DNA of 37,008 nucleotides, from NCBI RefSeq assembly GCF_012928505.1, contig NZ_JABBJN010000057.1, positions 1 through 37,008 of the forward strand. Reading direction: 5' to 3'. Both the position numbers and the translations under genes were made by a program. Shown one piece after another: positions 15,834 to 24,929 of the stretch. This stretch comes from Achromobacter sp. Bel. GTDB taxonomy: Bacteria; Pseudomonadota; Gammaproteobacteria; Burkholderiales; Burkholderiaceae_B. Position 1 is the stretch's first letter. Each line of letters opens with the position of its first letter. The notes under the pieces are model-generated. The model was given only the letters and a program-made list of their open reading frames with translations, had not been told where the DNA came from and did not search any database.

Positions 15834-16286
15834 ATGCTGGCGCAGGCCGACTTCCGCCAGGCGGTGGAGATGCTGCCGCTGGTGTCCATCGACCTGCTGT
15901 TGCGCGACGCCAACGGCCGTTATCTGACCGGTCTGCGGACCAATCCGCCCGCCCGGGGAGCCTGGTTCGTGCCCGGCGGCCGCGTCCGCAAGAATGAGTC
16001 CCTGCGCGACGCCTTGCGCCGCATCGCCCGCGACGAGCTCGGCCTGCCGGTCGCGCCCGAGGCCTGGACCCCGCGCGGCGTGTACGAACACTTCTATGGC
16101 ACCAATTTCGCGGGTGAAGCCGGCCGCTCCACCCATTACGTCGTCCTCGCCTACGAGGCCGAATTGTCGTTGGACACCGTAAGCCTTCCGCAGTCCCAGC
16201 ACAACAGCTACCGCTGGCTGCCGGCGCAAGAGATCGCCGCCGACCCCGGCGTACATCCGTATACCCAGGCCTACTTCAAGGAGTGA
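15834..16286 (+). CDS. gmm: GDP-mannose mannosyl hydrolase (Nudix family)
   Basis: A 151-aa Nudix-fold protein equivalent to WcaH/Gmm of colanic acid clusters, which hydrolyses GDP-mannose or GDP-glucose to GDP and sugar and may tune the GDP-mannose pool. The stretch PLVSIDLLL...RTNPPARGAWFVPGGRV follows the family closely. The Nudix box is the altered form typical of this subfamily: GGRVRKNESLRDALRRIARD then ELGL, lacking the usual REU glutamate. ATG 15834 is chosen because MLAQADF lines up with the start of known Gmm proteins and GAGG precedes it; starts at 15768 (overlapping the wcaJ stop) or 15810 are possible. Confidence 0.85.
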   Translation: MLAQADFRQAVEMLPLVSIDLLLRDANGRYLTGLRTNPPARGAWFVPGGRVRKNESLRDALRRIARDELGLPVAPEAWTPRGVYEHFYGTNFAGEAGRSTHYVVLAYEAELSLDTVSLPQSQHNSYRWLPAQEIAADPGVHPYTQAYFKE

Positions 16287-16291
16287 GCGCC

Positions 16292-17722
16292 ATGACGAAT
16301 CCCCCTCCCCCCTACCGGGCTGTCATCCTTTGCGGCGGTTCCGGTTCGCGCCTGTGGCCGTTGTCGCGTGAACTGCTGCCCAAGCAGTTCATCCGTTTGA
16401 CGGATGCCCGCAGCCTGTTGCAGAACACGTTGCTGCGTCTGGGCTCGGCCGGCGCCCAGGCCAAGCCGATGCTGGTGTGCAACGACGCCCACCAGTACAT
16501 CGCGGCCGAACAGACACTGGAACTGGGCATCAAGGACGCCGAGGTGATCCTGGAGCCCTTCGCGCGCAATACCGCCCCGGCGATCGCCGCGGCCACCTTG
16601 CGCGCCATGCGGGACGGCGAAGACCCCATCATGCTGATCATGCCGTCGGACCACGTGCTGGAGGACGGCGAGGTGCTCAGCGCGGCCTTCGCTGCCGCCT
16701 ACGAGGCCGCGCGCCAGGGCGCGCTGGTGACCTTCGGCATCACCCCGACCGCGCCGCTTAGCGGCTACGGCTATATCCAGGCGGAAGAACCCGGCGTCAT
16801 GGCGCCGGCCCGCCGCGTGCGCCGCTTCGTGGAAAAACCGTCGCCGGAGGTGGCGCAGCGCTTCATCGACGACGGCGGCTACTACTGGAACAGCGGCATG
16901 TTCGCCTTCCAGGCGTCGGTCTTCCTGTCTGAAATGGCCCGGCTGGCGCCGAAGATGCTTGAGCAGGTGCAGGCCGCCGTGGCCACAGGCCACGGGGAAA
17001 GCGGGCTGTTCCACCTGGACGGGCCCTCATTCGAGGCCTGCCCCAGCGATTCGATGGACTACGCCATCATGGAACGCACGGACAGCGCCGTCGTCATCCC
17101 GTTGGCGGCCTCATGGAGCGACGTCGGCGCCTGGGACGCGGTCTGGGGCATCGCCCAGAAGACGGTGGAAGGCAACTCCACCACGGGCGACGTCATGGTC
17201 GAGGATTCCCGCAACTGCCTGATCCACTCCACCAGCCGGCTGGTCGCTTCGGTGGGCCTGGACGACATCGTGGTGATCGAAACAGCCGACGCCGTACTGG
17301 TGGCCCATAAGTCCCGGTCGCAGGACGTCAAGCGCCTGGTCGAAATCTTCAAGACCCAGCACCGTTCCGAACTGAACCACCACCGCGAGGTGCAGCGCCC
17401 CTGGGGATCGTACGACTCGGTGGGCCACGGGCCGCGCTATCAGGTCAAGCGCATCACGGTCAAACCGGGCGCGCGCCTGTCGTCCCAGATGCATCACCAC
17501 CGGGCCGAACACTGGATCGTGGTGTCGGGCACGGCACGCATCTACAACGGCGACAAGCAGTACCTGCTGACCGAGAACCAGTCGACCTACATCCCGCTGG
17601 GCGAAACCCACAGCCTGGAAAACCCCGGGAAGATTCCGCTGGAGATCATCGAGGTGCAGTCGGGCGCGTATCTGGGCGAAGACGACATCGTGCGCTTCCA
17701 GGATCTATACGGTCGTGTCTGA
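16292..17722 (+). CDS. manC: Mannose-1-phosphate guanylyltransferase / mannose-6-phosphate isomerase
   Basis: A 476-aa bifunctional type II PMI protein. The nucleotidyltransferase half has the signature CGGSGSRLWPLSRELLPKQF near the N-terminus, EPFARNTAPA and FVEKPSPEVA; the cupin half begins at RPWGSYDSV and contains MHHHRAEHWIVVSGTA. It can turn fructose-6-P into mannose-6-P and mannose-1-P into GDP-mannose, with the AlgC-type mutase supplying the step between. The start is ATG 16292 with AAGGAG (16278-16283) eight bases before it; a GTG at 16283 in the same frame overlaps that site and is less likely. It ends eight bases inside the next gene. Confidence 0.95.
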   Translation: MTNPPPPYRAVILCGGSGSRLWPLSRELLPKQFIRLTDARSLLQNTLLRLGSAGAQAKPMLVCNDAHQYIAAEQTLELGIKDAEVILEPFARNTAPAIAAATLRAMRDGEDPIMLIMPSDHVLEDGEVLSAAFAAAYEAARQGALVTFGITPTAPLSGYGYIQAEEPGVMAPARRVRRFVEKPSPEVAQRFIDDGGYYWNSGMFAFQASVFLSEMARLAPKMLEQVQAAVATGHGESGLFHLDGPSFEACPSDSMDYAIMERTDSAVVIPLAASWSDVGAWDAVWGIAQKTVEGNSTTGDVMVEDSRNCLIHSTSRLVASVGLDDIVVIETADAVLVAHKSRSQDVKRLVEIFKTQHRSELNHHREVQRPWGSYDSVGHGPRYQVKRITVKPGARLSSQMHHHRAEHWIVVSGTARIYNGDKQYLLTENQSTYIPLGETHSLENPGKIPLEIIEVQSGAYLGEDDIVRFQDLYGRV

Positions 17723-18119
17723 AAAAACGCCGAAAGAGCCATTCTGGCGCCCCGGCTTGGCGCGGATCTGCCTGCCCATGGCGGGGTTGTTCTTCGCCGT
17801 GCTGGTGACGGTGGGCAACCTGCCCGGCCTGGCCGCCGACATGTCCGACGCCTTCGGCGACAAGCGCCTGCATCTTGTGGCCTACGCCTTCCTGACCGCG
17901 CTGATTTACCTGTCGGTCAACCGGCGCCCGGCCCTGGTGGCCATGCTGACGGTCACGGCGTTAGGTGCGCTGGACGAATCAATCCAGTCCTTTTTTCCCT
18001 ATCGACAGGCTGAACTCTTAGACCTTTTGGCCGATATCTTGGCGGCTGGTGCAACAGTAATCTCATTGCACATCGGTTCCGCAGCCTTCGGCTCCTTTCG
18101 TGAAGTCACTAAGTCTTAA
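17715..18119 (+). CDS. VanZ-like membrane protein
   Basis: A 134-aa protein with about four hydrophobic segments (about 17-37, 52-66, 71-84 and 104-117). The stretch KRLHLVAYAFLTALIYL followed by GALDESIQSFFPYRQAELLDLLADILAA is the core of the VanZ family, whose founding member lowers teicoplanin sensitivity by an unknown mechanism. It starts at GTG 17715, overlapping the manC stop by eight bases, so it is translationally coupled inside the GDP-sugar block. A VanZ-like gene is not part of the E. coli colanic acid set. Its job here is unknown; a membrane role near lipid-linked intermediates is only a guess. Confidence 0.75.
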   Translation: MSEKTPKEPFWRPGLARICLPMAGLFFAVLVTVGNLPGLAADMSDAFGDKRLHLVAYAFLTALIYLSVNRRPALVAMLTVTALGALDESIQSFFPYRQAELLDLLADILAAGATVISLHIGSAAFGSFREVTKS

Positions 18120-18129
18120 GGATACAACC

Positions 18130-19239
18130 ATGCCAAAACGGGCACTGATTACCGGCGTTACCGGCCAAGACGGGGCCTATCTGGCGGAGTTCCTGCTGGC
18201 CAAGGGCTATGAGGTCCACGGCATCAAGCGGCGTGCTTCGCTGTTCAATACCGCGCGCATCGACCACCTGTATCAGGATCCCCACGACCAGCCGCGCAAT
18301 TTTGTGCTGCATCACGGCGACATGACGGATTCATGCAGCCTGATCCGCATCGTGCAATCCGTTCAGCCAGACGAGATCTACAACCTGGCGGCCCAAAGCC
18401 ATGTGGGGGTGTCGTTCGAAGAGCCGGAGTACACCGCCAACGCCGACGGCCTGGGCACCTTGCGCCTGCTGGAAGCCATCCGCATCCTGAAGCTTGAGGA
18501 AAAGGCGCGTTTCTACCAAGCCTCCACCTCGGAACTTTACGGTCTGGTGCAGGAAACGCCGCAGAAGGAGACTACCCCCTTCTACCCGCGCAGCCCCTAC
18601 GCCGCGGCAAAGCTGTACGCCTATTGGATCAGCGTGAACTACCGCGAAGCGTACGGGATGTACGCCTGCAACGGCATCCTGTTCAACCACGAATCGCCCA
18701 AGCGCGGCGAGACCTTCGTCACCCGCAAAATCACCCGCGGCCTGGCGCGCATCGTGCTGGGCCTGCAGGAATGCCTCTACCTGGGCAACCTGTCGGCGCT
18801 GCGAGATTGGGGCCATGCCCGCGATTACGTCGAAATGCAGTGGCTGATGCTGCAGCAAGAGACGCCGGAAGACTACGTCATCGCCACGGGCATGCAATAC
18901 AGCGTGCGCGAATTCATCAATACGGCGGCGCGCGAGCTGGGCATCCTGCTGGCCTGGGAGGGCGAAGGGCTGGAAGAAACGGCCACCGTGCTGTTCTCGC
19001 CGGTCCACGACATCAAGCCCGGCCAGGTGATCGTGCGGGTGGACCCGCGGTACTTCCGCCCGACGGAAGTGGAAACCCTGCTGGGCGACCCCACCAAGGC
19101 GCGGGAGAAACTCGGCTGGTCGCCGCGCACGACGTTCGCGCAACTGGTCAAGGAAATGGTGGAAAGCGACCTGAAGGATGCGCGCCGCGACGCGCTGGTC
19201 GAACAGAACGGCTACGAAATCTACGCCTACAAGGAGTAG
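18130..19239 (+). CDS. gmd: GDP-mannose 4,6-dehydratase
   Basis: A 369-aa extended short-chain dehydrogenase (E. coli Gmd 373). It makes GDP-4-keto-6-deoxymannose, the first step to GDP-L-fucose. ITGVTGQDGAYLAEFLL is the NADP-binding start, QASTSELYG carries catalytic Thr/Ser and Glu, and YPRSPYAAAKLYAYW the Tyr and Lys; GILFNHESPKRGETFVTRKI is a strong Gmd signature. The open frame reaches back to 18100, but ATG 18130 has AAGGAT (18118-18123), which overlaps the vanZ-like stop. fcl follows after six bases. Confidence 0.97.
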   Translation: MPKRALITGVTGQDGAYLAEFLLAKGYEVHGIKRRASLFNTARIDHLYQDPHDQPRNFVLHHGDMTDSCSLIRIVQSVQPDEIYNLAAQSHVGVSFEEPEYTANADGLGTLRLLEAIRILKLEEKARFYQASTSELYGLVQETPQKETTPFYPRSPYAAAKLYAYWISVNYREAYGMYACNGILFNHESPKRGETFVTRKITRGLARIVLGLQECLYLGNLSALRDWGHARDYVEMQWLMLQQETPEDYVIATGMQYSVREFINTAARELGILLAWEGEGLEETATVLFSPVHDIKPGQVIVRVDPRYFRPTEVETLLGDPTKAREKLGWSPRTTFAQLVKEMVESDLKDARRDALVEQNGYEIYAYKE

Positions 19240-19245
19240 TCCGCC

Positions 19246-20208
19246 ATGACGAACCTGGACCAACGCGTGTTTGTCGCCGGCCATCGTGGCATGGTGGGCG
19301 CCGCGATCACCCGCGAACTACAGCGGCGCGGCTACCCCCATGTGCTGACCCGCACCCGCGCCGAACTGGACCTGGAAAACCAGAATCAGGTGCACCGCTT
19401 CTTCTCGACGACCCCGGTCGACGTGGTGTACCTGGCGGCGGCCAAGGTGGGCGGCATCCTGGCCAACCAGAATCATCCGGTCGACTTCCTCTACAAGAAC
19501 CTGATGATCCAGTGCAACGTGATCCGCGCCGCCTACGCGGCCGGCGTGCGCCGCCTGCTGTTTCTGGGTTCGTCATGCATCTACCCGCGCGACGCTGCGC
19601 AGCCGTTGCGCGAAGACGCCTTGCTGACCGGCCCGTTGGAATCCACCAACGAGCCGTACGCCATCGCCAAGATCGCAGGCCTGAAGCTGTGCGAAGCCTA
19701 CCAGCGCGAGTACGGTGCGCGCTTCATCTGCGCCATGCCGACCAACCTGTATGGCCCGCATGACAACTACGACCTGCACAGCAGCCATGTGCTGCCGGCC
19801 CTGATTCGCAAATTCCACGAAGGCCGCGAAGCGGCGCAGGAAAGCGTGACGATCTGGGGCACCGGCACACCGCTGCGCGAGTTCCTGTATGTGGACGACC
19901 TGGCCCAGGCCTGCGTGACGCTGATGGAGCATCCCGACGCCGAAGGCATCTACAACATCGGCGCGGGCAAGGACATCTCCATCGCGGACCTGGCGGCGCT
20001 GGTGGCGCGCGTCGTGGGTTACCACGGGCGCATCGTCTACGACACCAGCAAGCCGGACGGCACGCCGCGCAAGCTGATGGACTCGTCGCGCGTGCAGGCG
20101 CTGGGTTGGCGGCCCGGCATTTCGCTCATCGACGGCATCACGCTGGCCTATGGGCATTTCCTGCGCGAACGCGCCGACCAACCCCGACAGGCGCTGCCCG
20201 TGGCCTGA
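19246..20208 (+). CDS. fcl: GDP-L-fucose synthase
   Basis: A 320-aa epimerase/reductase (E. coli Fcl/WcaG 321). It converts GDP-4-keto-6-deoxymannose to GDP-L-fucose with NADPH. The N-terminal VFVAGHRGMVG binds the cofactor; the catalytic Ser lies in FLGSSCIYP and Tyr/Lys in NEPYAIAKIAGLKLCE; PTNLYGPHDNYD and REFLYVDDLA are typical. It is six bases behind gmd with AAGGAG before the start, so the two enzymes are made together. Their presence shows the polymer very probably contains L-fucose. Confidence 0.96.
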   Translation: MTNLDQRVFVAGHRGMVGAAITRELQRRGYPHVLTRTRAELDLENQNQVHRFFSTTPVDVVYLAAAKVGGILANQNHPVDFLYKNLMIQCNVIRAAYAAGVRRLLFLGSSCIYPRDAAQPLREDALLTGPLESTNEPYAIAKIAGLKLCEAYQREYGARFICAMPTNLYGPHDNYDLHSSHVLPALIRKFHEGREAAQESVTIWGTGTPLREFLYVDDLAQACVTLMEHPDAEGIYNIGAGKDISIADLAALVARVVGYHGRIVYDTSKPDGTPRKLMDSSRVQALGWRPGISLIDGITLAYGHFLRERADQPRQALPVA

Positions 20209-20240
20209 CGGCCGCGCCAGCATGAAACACAGGCTACCCG

Positions 20241-21557
20241 ATGCTTGGATTCGTCAGGAAACACATCGCCGGCAACGCTTCCTTCTGGGGGCTGGTGGAA
20301 TACGGCATCGGCCCGATCGCGGCGCTGGTGGCCTTGCCCATCCTGTTCCGCCAGCTGGGCACGGTAGGCTTCGGCCAGTATTCGATGATCATCGCGCTGG
20401 CCGGGTTCGGCAATGCCGCCAACCTGGGCGCGGCCGTGACCGCGACCAAGCTCGTGTCGGAACGGATTCACGAGCCGGGCGGCGCCTACCGCGCAGCGGG
20501 CGTCAGCATGTCGCTGATCGGCTGCGCGCTAGGCGTGGTCACGCTGGCCGCAGTGCTGTTGTGGGCGGTCGTCGGCCTGGCCTGGCCTGCTGCGACTTTC
20601 GGCGGCGTGGCGGTGACCCTGCTGGCGATGCCGGCGCTGGCCATCTATCTGACCCAGCAGTATGACCAGTTGTTCTCGGGCTGCCTGAAAGGGCGCGAGG
20701 ACTTCCGCGCCACCGCGCTGTGCGAAGTGTTCAGCCGTTCCGGCACGATGGCGCTGGCCTGCGCCACGGCGGCGCTGACCGCCTCCCCCACGTGGACGGG
20801 CGTGGCCCAGGCGTTCGGGCTGCTGGTCGCTGGCACCGTGAAGATGCGCGTGTTCTCGCGCGCTTACGGACGGGTGCTGGTGCGCCCGGTGCGCGACCGC
20901 GCCGCGATGATGGACGCATTCAAGTTTTCCCGCTGGTCCTGGCTGAACAGCCTGAGCGCGCTGGCGTTCGGATCCGTGGACCGCGTGCTGGTGGGCAGTC
21001 TCATGGGGCCGGCCGCGCTGGCGATCTATACGGTCGGCGTGCAGGTCGGACAGATCATCCATACCGCCGCGGTGGCGATCTTCCAGAAGGCCATGCCGCG
21101 CGTCAGCCGTCTGTCGGTGTCGCCGCCGTATGCCGGCGCGGCGGAACACGAGATCCGCCGCATGATGCTGTGGAACCTGGCGCTGTCGACCAGCGCCACG
21201 CTTGCCGTGCTGGCGGTCAGCCATCCTCTTTTGAACCTGCTGCTGGGCGCCAACGTGGCTACCGGCCATCTTGCGACCTTCCGTCTGCTGATCGTGGCAT
21301 CGGGGCTGTTGTCCCTGAATGCCGCGGCGCACTTCTCGCTGCTCGGCCTTGGAAATTCCCGCGCGGTCGCCATCCTGAACGGCTTGGGCGGGTTGGCGAT
21401 GCTGTGCGTCATGGCGGGATTGGTACACGCGGCGGGCGAGCACGCCGCGGCCTGGGGCCGCATGGCCTACGCGGCGATCACGCTGGCCGGCGTGGCTCTC
21501 GCCATCCGTCAATCCCGCCCCGACTTCCCGGGCGCATTGCCAGCGGCCACCCGATAA
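20241..21557 (+). CDS. wzx: Polysaccharide flippase, Wzx type
   Basis: A 438-aa very hydrophobic protein with about twelve membrane spans and the N-terminal pattern of the MOP/Wzx family (NASFWGLVEYGIGPIAALVALPILFRQLGTVGFGQYSM). Members carry undecaprenyl-linked repeat units across the inner membrane. Position between the GDP-fucose genes and the glycosyltransferases, with a polymerase two genes on, supports Wzx rather than a drug exporter. The upstream 32 bases have no good ribosome site, so the start at 20241 is the most natural hydrophobic N-terminus but not certain. Confidence 0.88.
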   Translation: MLGFVRKHIAGNASFWGLVEYGIGPIAALVALPILFRQLGTVGFGQYSMIIALAGFGNAANLGAAVTATKLVSERIHEPGGAYRAAGVSMSLIGCALGVVTLAAVLLWAVVGLAWPAATFGGVAVTLLAMPALAIYLTQQYDQLFSGCLKGREDFRATALCEVFSRSGTMALACATAALTASPTWTGVAQAFGLLVAGTVKMRVFSRAYGRVLVRPVRDRAAMMDAFKFSRWSWLNSLSALAFGSVDRVLVGSLMGPAALAIYTVGVQVGQIIHTAAVAIFQKAMPRVSRLSVSPPYAGAAEHEIRRMMLWNLALSTSATLAVLAVSHPLLNLLLGANVATGHLATFRLLIVASGLLSLNAAAHFSLLGLGNSRAVAILNGLGGLAMLCVMAGLVHAAGEHAAAWGRMAYAAITLAGVALAIRQSRPDFPGALPAATR

Positions 21558-21579
21558 CCCCACCATGTTGAGGTCCTAC

Positions 21580-22482
21580 ATGCGCAAGCGTCATAACGAG
21601 TACTCACGTCAGCTCATCGACTTCGTCCGCGAGCTCCGCCCGCCCGCGCCGATCGCCGGGGGCCTGCTGCCCAAGGTGACCATCGTGACCCCCTCGTTCA
21701 ACCAGGCCAAGTTCCTGGAACGCACCATTCTGTCCGTGCTGAACCAGGGCTATCCGCGGCTGGAATACATCATCATCGATGGCGGCTCGACCGACGGCAG
21801 CGTGGACATCATCCGCAAGTACGAGCGGTACCTGACGTACTGGGAAAGCACCCCGGACCGCGGCCAGTCCCACGCCATCAACAAGGGGTTCGAGCGCGCC
21901 ACCGGCGATTACGTCGGCTGGCAGAACTCCGACGACCTGTACTTTCCGGGCGCGCTGCGCAAGCTTGGCGCGGCCGCCGCGCGGGGCCGCGCGCCGATCG
22001 TCAGCGGCAACCTGTTCGTGGCCGACGCCAACAACCAGATCTTCCGCAAGATCCACTACACGCCAGTCAATCGAGGCACGCTGACGGTGGTGAAGGCATC
22101 GATTCCCAACCAGTCGGCCATCTTCCGCCGCGACCTGCTGCGCAAGTACGGCCTGCTGCAGGAAAGCATGCGCTACTGCATGGATCTGGAGCTGTGGAGC
22201 CGGCTGCTGCGCGAAGGCAAGAATCTGATCGTGCCGGATGCGCTGGGCGTCTATACGGCGCACGACGAAACCAAGACGGCCTTGATGCAGGACGTGCTGC
22301 TGGAAGAGCGCGAGCAGATCGTGACCCGCATCCGGCGCACCGAGCCGGGGCTGGGCCGGCTGTTCGAACTGTCCTGCCGCGCATCGAAGGTGGCCGCGCA
22401 CGCCCGCCAGGGCGACCTGTCCTACCTGTTCGAAAAGCTGACCACCAAGATTTTCGGACGCGACGACTGGGCCGCACACTAG
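21580..22482 (+). CDS. Family 2 glycosyltransferase
   Basis: A 300-aa GT-A enzyme. KVTIVTPSFNQAKFLERTILSVLNQGYP then YIIIDGGSTDGSVDIIRKY is the nucleotide-sugar binding part; the DxD-like metal site is NSDD in WQNSDDLYFPGAL, and MDLELWSRL near residue 204 is the conserved C-terminal element of this group. It adds one sugar to the lipid-linked unit in the cytoplasm; donor and acceptor are unknown. ATG 21580 is preferred over ATG 21565 because GAGG (21570-21573) stands six bases before it and nothing precedes the first. wzy follows nine bases after the stop. Confidence 0.88.
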   Translation: MRKRHNEYSRQLIDFVRELRPPAPIAGGLLPKVTIVTPSFNQAKFLERTILSVLNQGYPRLEYIIIDGGSTDGSVDIIRKYERYLTYWESTPDRGQSHAINKGFERATGDYVGWQNSDDLYFPGALRKLGAAAARGRAPIVSGNLFVADANNQIFRKIHYTPVNRGTLTVVKASIPNQSAIFRRDLLRKYGLLQESMRYCMDLELWSRLLREGKNLIVPDALGVYTAHDETKTALMQDVLLEEREQIVTRIRRTEPGLGRLFELSCRASKVAAHARQGDLSYLFEKLTTKIFGRDDWAAH

Positions 22483-22491
22483 GAAACTCAC

Positions 22492-23796
22492 ATGAGTCCG
22501 CACCGCCGCCTCTCCACCCTGCACCTGCTGGGGTTGTTTGCGTTCACCGCCCTCGCCCTGAACGACGACCGGTTCATCCTGGGCGTGGGCAGCTTCAAGC
22601 TGTCGCCTTTCGACGTGCTGTTCGTTGCCATGCTGGCCGTCAAGGCGTTGCGGCTGGCCGAACCCAGCGCCTATGCCTTGCCGCGCGGCCTGCTGGGCGC
22701 GCTGCTGGGCTTGCAGGCGATGTCGGTGATCTATCTGCTGCTCGTGTCGGCCCACCACCCCGGCATCGAGACCGGCGACGTCGCGCGCGACCTGCGCATC
22801 GTGTTCTATTTCCTGTGCACGCCTTTCCTTTGCTACAAGGACATCGACAGCCCCGCCGCCTACGCCGTGCTGCAAAAGTACATCGTGGCGGCCTGCCTGG
22901 CGGTCGCCACGCTGATGCTGCTGGAGCAGCTGCAGGGCTTCAGCGTGGCCAACCCATTGCGCAACGTGCGGCTGGGCGTCTGGGCCATTCCGTTCGGCGT
23001 GGTGTCGCTGCTGTACTTTCGGCGCACGCTGAACGTGTCCGGCCCCAAAGCCTATGCCTTGACGGTCTACATGCTGCTGGCGCTGGTGTTCTCGTTGAAC
23101 CGCAGCCAGTACCTGCAGTTGGCGGTGTCGGTGCTGATCGCCGTCCTGCTGGGATCGGGCCCCGAGATCCGCCGCCGCGCCGTGCTGATCTTCGCGCCTG
23201 CGGCCGTCGCCGGGGTACTGGTGTTCGCCAGCATCGGCTATCTGGACGTGCTTGCCAACCGCATCTTCAGCGTCGAAAAGCTGGACGAGGACTCCAGCTA
23301 CGGCGCCCGCATCCAGGAAATGCAAGGGCAGATGGATTTCTTCGCCGAAAGCCCGGTGTTCGGCAAGGGCGCGGGGTTCCGCAGCTGGGTGATGGGGGAA
23401 AACGGCTTCGAACTCAGCACCTTCGCGCACAATTCCTGGGCGTTCTACCTGATGAAGTTCGGGGTGGTGGGCACCATCATGATCATGCTGCCGCCCCTGC
23501 TGATCCTGCTGCTGACGCTGCTCAGGCGCTACCGACATCCCGGGCTGGAGATGCACCGGCGCTACCTGTTGGCCACCGCGCCCATCTACATCTTCATCGA
23601 TTCACTGTCGGGCGGCCTGGCCTATGCGCCCAAGACCGCATTCACCGGATTCCTGCTGTGCTATTGCCTGTCGCTGATGCGCAATGCACAGATCATGCCC
23701 GTGCCGCGGGCCAAGACGCCCGCTGCGCCGCTCACCCCCAGCCACCGTCCGGACGCCGCGCGCCGGTCGCTACCGCGAGTGATTCCCCATGCCTGA
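22492..23796 (+). CDS. O-antigen/exopolysaccharide polymerase, Wzy/ligase family
   Basis: A 434-aa membrane protein with about ten to twelve spans and one large periplasmic loop (about 260-315) that carries the family features: RIFSVEKLDEDSSYGARIQE, then PVFGKGAGF and HNSWAFYLMKFG. These are marks of the Wzy_C/O-antigen ligase family. In a cluster with Wzx, Wza and Wzc the likely job is block polymerisation on the periplasmic side. Sequences of polymerases vary greatly, so the name rests on topology, the H-N motif and position. The C-terminal tail (about residues 400-434) is proline- and basic-rich and overlaps the next gene by eight bases. Confidence 0.82.
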   Translation: MSPHRRLSTLHLLGLFAFTALALNDDRFILGVGSFKLSPFDVLFVAMLAVKALRLAEPSAYALPRGLLGALLGLQAMSVIYLLLVSAHHPGIETGDVARDLRIVFYFLCTPFLCYKDIDSPAAYAVLQKYIVAACLAVATLMLLEQLQGFSVANPLRNVRLGVWAIPFGVVSLLYFRRTLNVSGPKAYALTVYMLLALVFSLNRSQYLQLAVSVLIAVLLGSGPEIRRRAVLIFAPAAVAGVLVFASIGYLDVLANRIFSVEKLDEDSSYGARIQEMQGQMDFFAESPVFGKGAGFRSWVMGENGFELSTFAHNSWAFYLMKFGVVGTIMIMLPPLLILLLTLLRRYRHPGLEMHRRYLLATAPIYIFIDSLSGGLAYAPKTAFTGFLLCYCLSLMRNAQIMPVPRAKTPAAPLTPSHRPDAARRSLPRVIPHA

Positions 23797-24916
23797 TGTC
23801 TTGTTTGTCGCGCCCGACTTGCACGGCGGCGTCGGAAGATGCGTCGCCTTCATCGTGGACGCCTTGCCGGAACAGGGCGTCGATTCCGCCCTGTTCCTGC
23901 TGCGATCGCGCAACCGCGAATATCCGGTCGGCAACCCGAAGGTCACCCGCGCACTGCCAGTCATTGAATCGCCCACCAAGCTCCGGTTGATGCTGCCGCT
24001 GGCGTTCATGCGCCTCTTGGCCCAGATCCGGCGCGACAAGCCCGCCATCGTTTGCTCGCACGGCCTGTTGTGCAACATGCTGGTCGTCCTGGCCAGGAAG
24101 ATCCTGGGCGGCACCTTCCGGACCGTCGCGTTCGAGCACAGCAGCCCGGCCATCCACTACGGCGCATCGCGGATGCGGCGCCTGAAGTGCTGGCTGGTCA
24201 GCCAGACCTACCGCCGCCACGACGCCGTCGTGGGCGTCTCGCGCGGCGTGAAGGAGGACCTGGTCAGCATGTTTCCGCCGCTGCGCGGCAAGGTCCACAC
24301 CATCTACAACGGCGTGCCGCTGGACAACGTGCGCCGGCAAGGCGCCCAGCGCCCGGAAGGCGATGGCACGACGCCCTATCACGTGGTGGCGGTCGGCCGG
24401 CTGGAAGCAGTGAAGGATTACGCCACCCTGATCGACGCCGCCGCCCTGCTGGACGACCCCGGCATCGCCTTCACCATCCTGGGCGAAGGCTCCGAGCACG
24501 CGGCGCTGCAAAAGCGCATCGACGACCGCCCCTCCCGCACGACCGTCACGTTGGCCGGCCACATCGACAACCCGTTCCCCGTGATCGCGGGCGCGGGCGC
24601 CTTCGCGCTGACTTCGATCCGCGAGAGCTTCGGCAATGTGCTGGTTGAAGCGCTGTGCCTGGGCGTGCCGGTCATCTCCACCGACTGTCCCCATGGGCCG
24701 GCGGAAATCCTGGACGCCGGCCGCTACGGCCTGCTGGTGCCGGTGGGCGACGCGGCGGCGCTGGCCGATGCGGTGCGCCGCCTGGCCTACGACGGCAGCA
24801 TCCGCGAGCAACTGGCCGCCCAAGGCCCCGAGCGCGCCGACGCCTTCTCCCTAGAGCGGCATTGCCGCAATGTCATCGCGCTATTCCAGCCGCTGATGCA
24901 ACGCGGCACGCCCTGA
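23789..24916 (+). CDS. Family 4 glycosyltransferase
   Basis: A 375-aa GT-B retaining enzyme. The N-terminal acceptor domain starts MPDVLFVAPDLHGGVGRCVAFI; the donor domain contains VVAVGRLEAVKDYATLIDA, FTILGEGSEHAALQ and the EX7E motif in ESFGNVLVEALCLGVPVISTD. GT4 enzymes transfer hexoses from NDP-sugars; the exact sugar is not readable. Its start overlaps the polymerase stop by eight bases, so it is coupled to it. One of four glycosyltransferases in the operon besides the initiating WcaJ, which suggests a repeat unit of about five sugars. Confidence 0.9.
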   Translation: MPDVLFVAPDLHGGVGRCVAFIVDALPEQGVDSALFLLRSRNREYPVGNPKVTRALPVIESPTKLRLMLPLAFMRLLAQIRRDKPAIVCSHGLLCNMLVVLARKILGGTFRTVAFEHSSPAIHYGASRMRRLKCWLVSQTYRRHDAVVGVSRGVKEDLVSMFPPLRGKVHTIYNGVPLDNVRRQGAQRPEGDGTTPYHVVAVGRLEAVKDYATLIDAAALLDDPGIAFTILGEGSEHAALQKRIDDRPSRTTVTLAGHIDNPFPVIAGAGAFALTSIRESFGNVLVEALCLGVPVISTDCPHGPAEILDAGRYGLLVPVGDAAALADAVRRLAYDGSIREQLAAQGPERADAFSLERHCRNVIALFQPLMQRGTP

Positions 24917-24929
24917 ACAGGAAAGCATC

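Noticed and set aside
21604..23556. A 650-codon minus-strand frame opposite a glycosyltransferase and the polymerase
   Set aside because: It spans two real genes on the other strand, has low-complexity Gln/His/Arg-rich translation and no ribosome site or recognisable domain.
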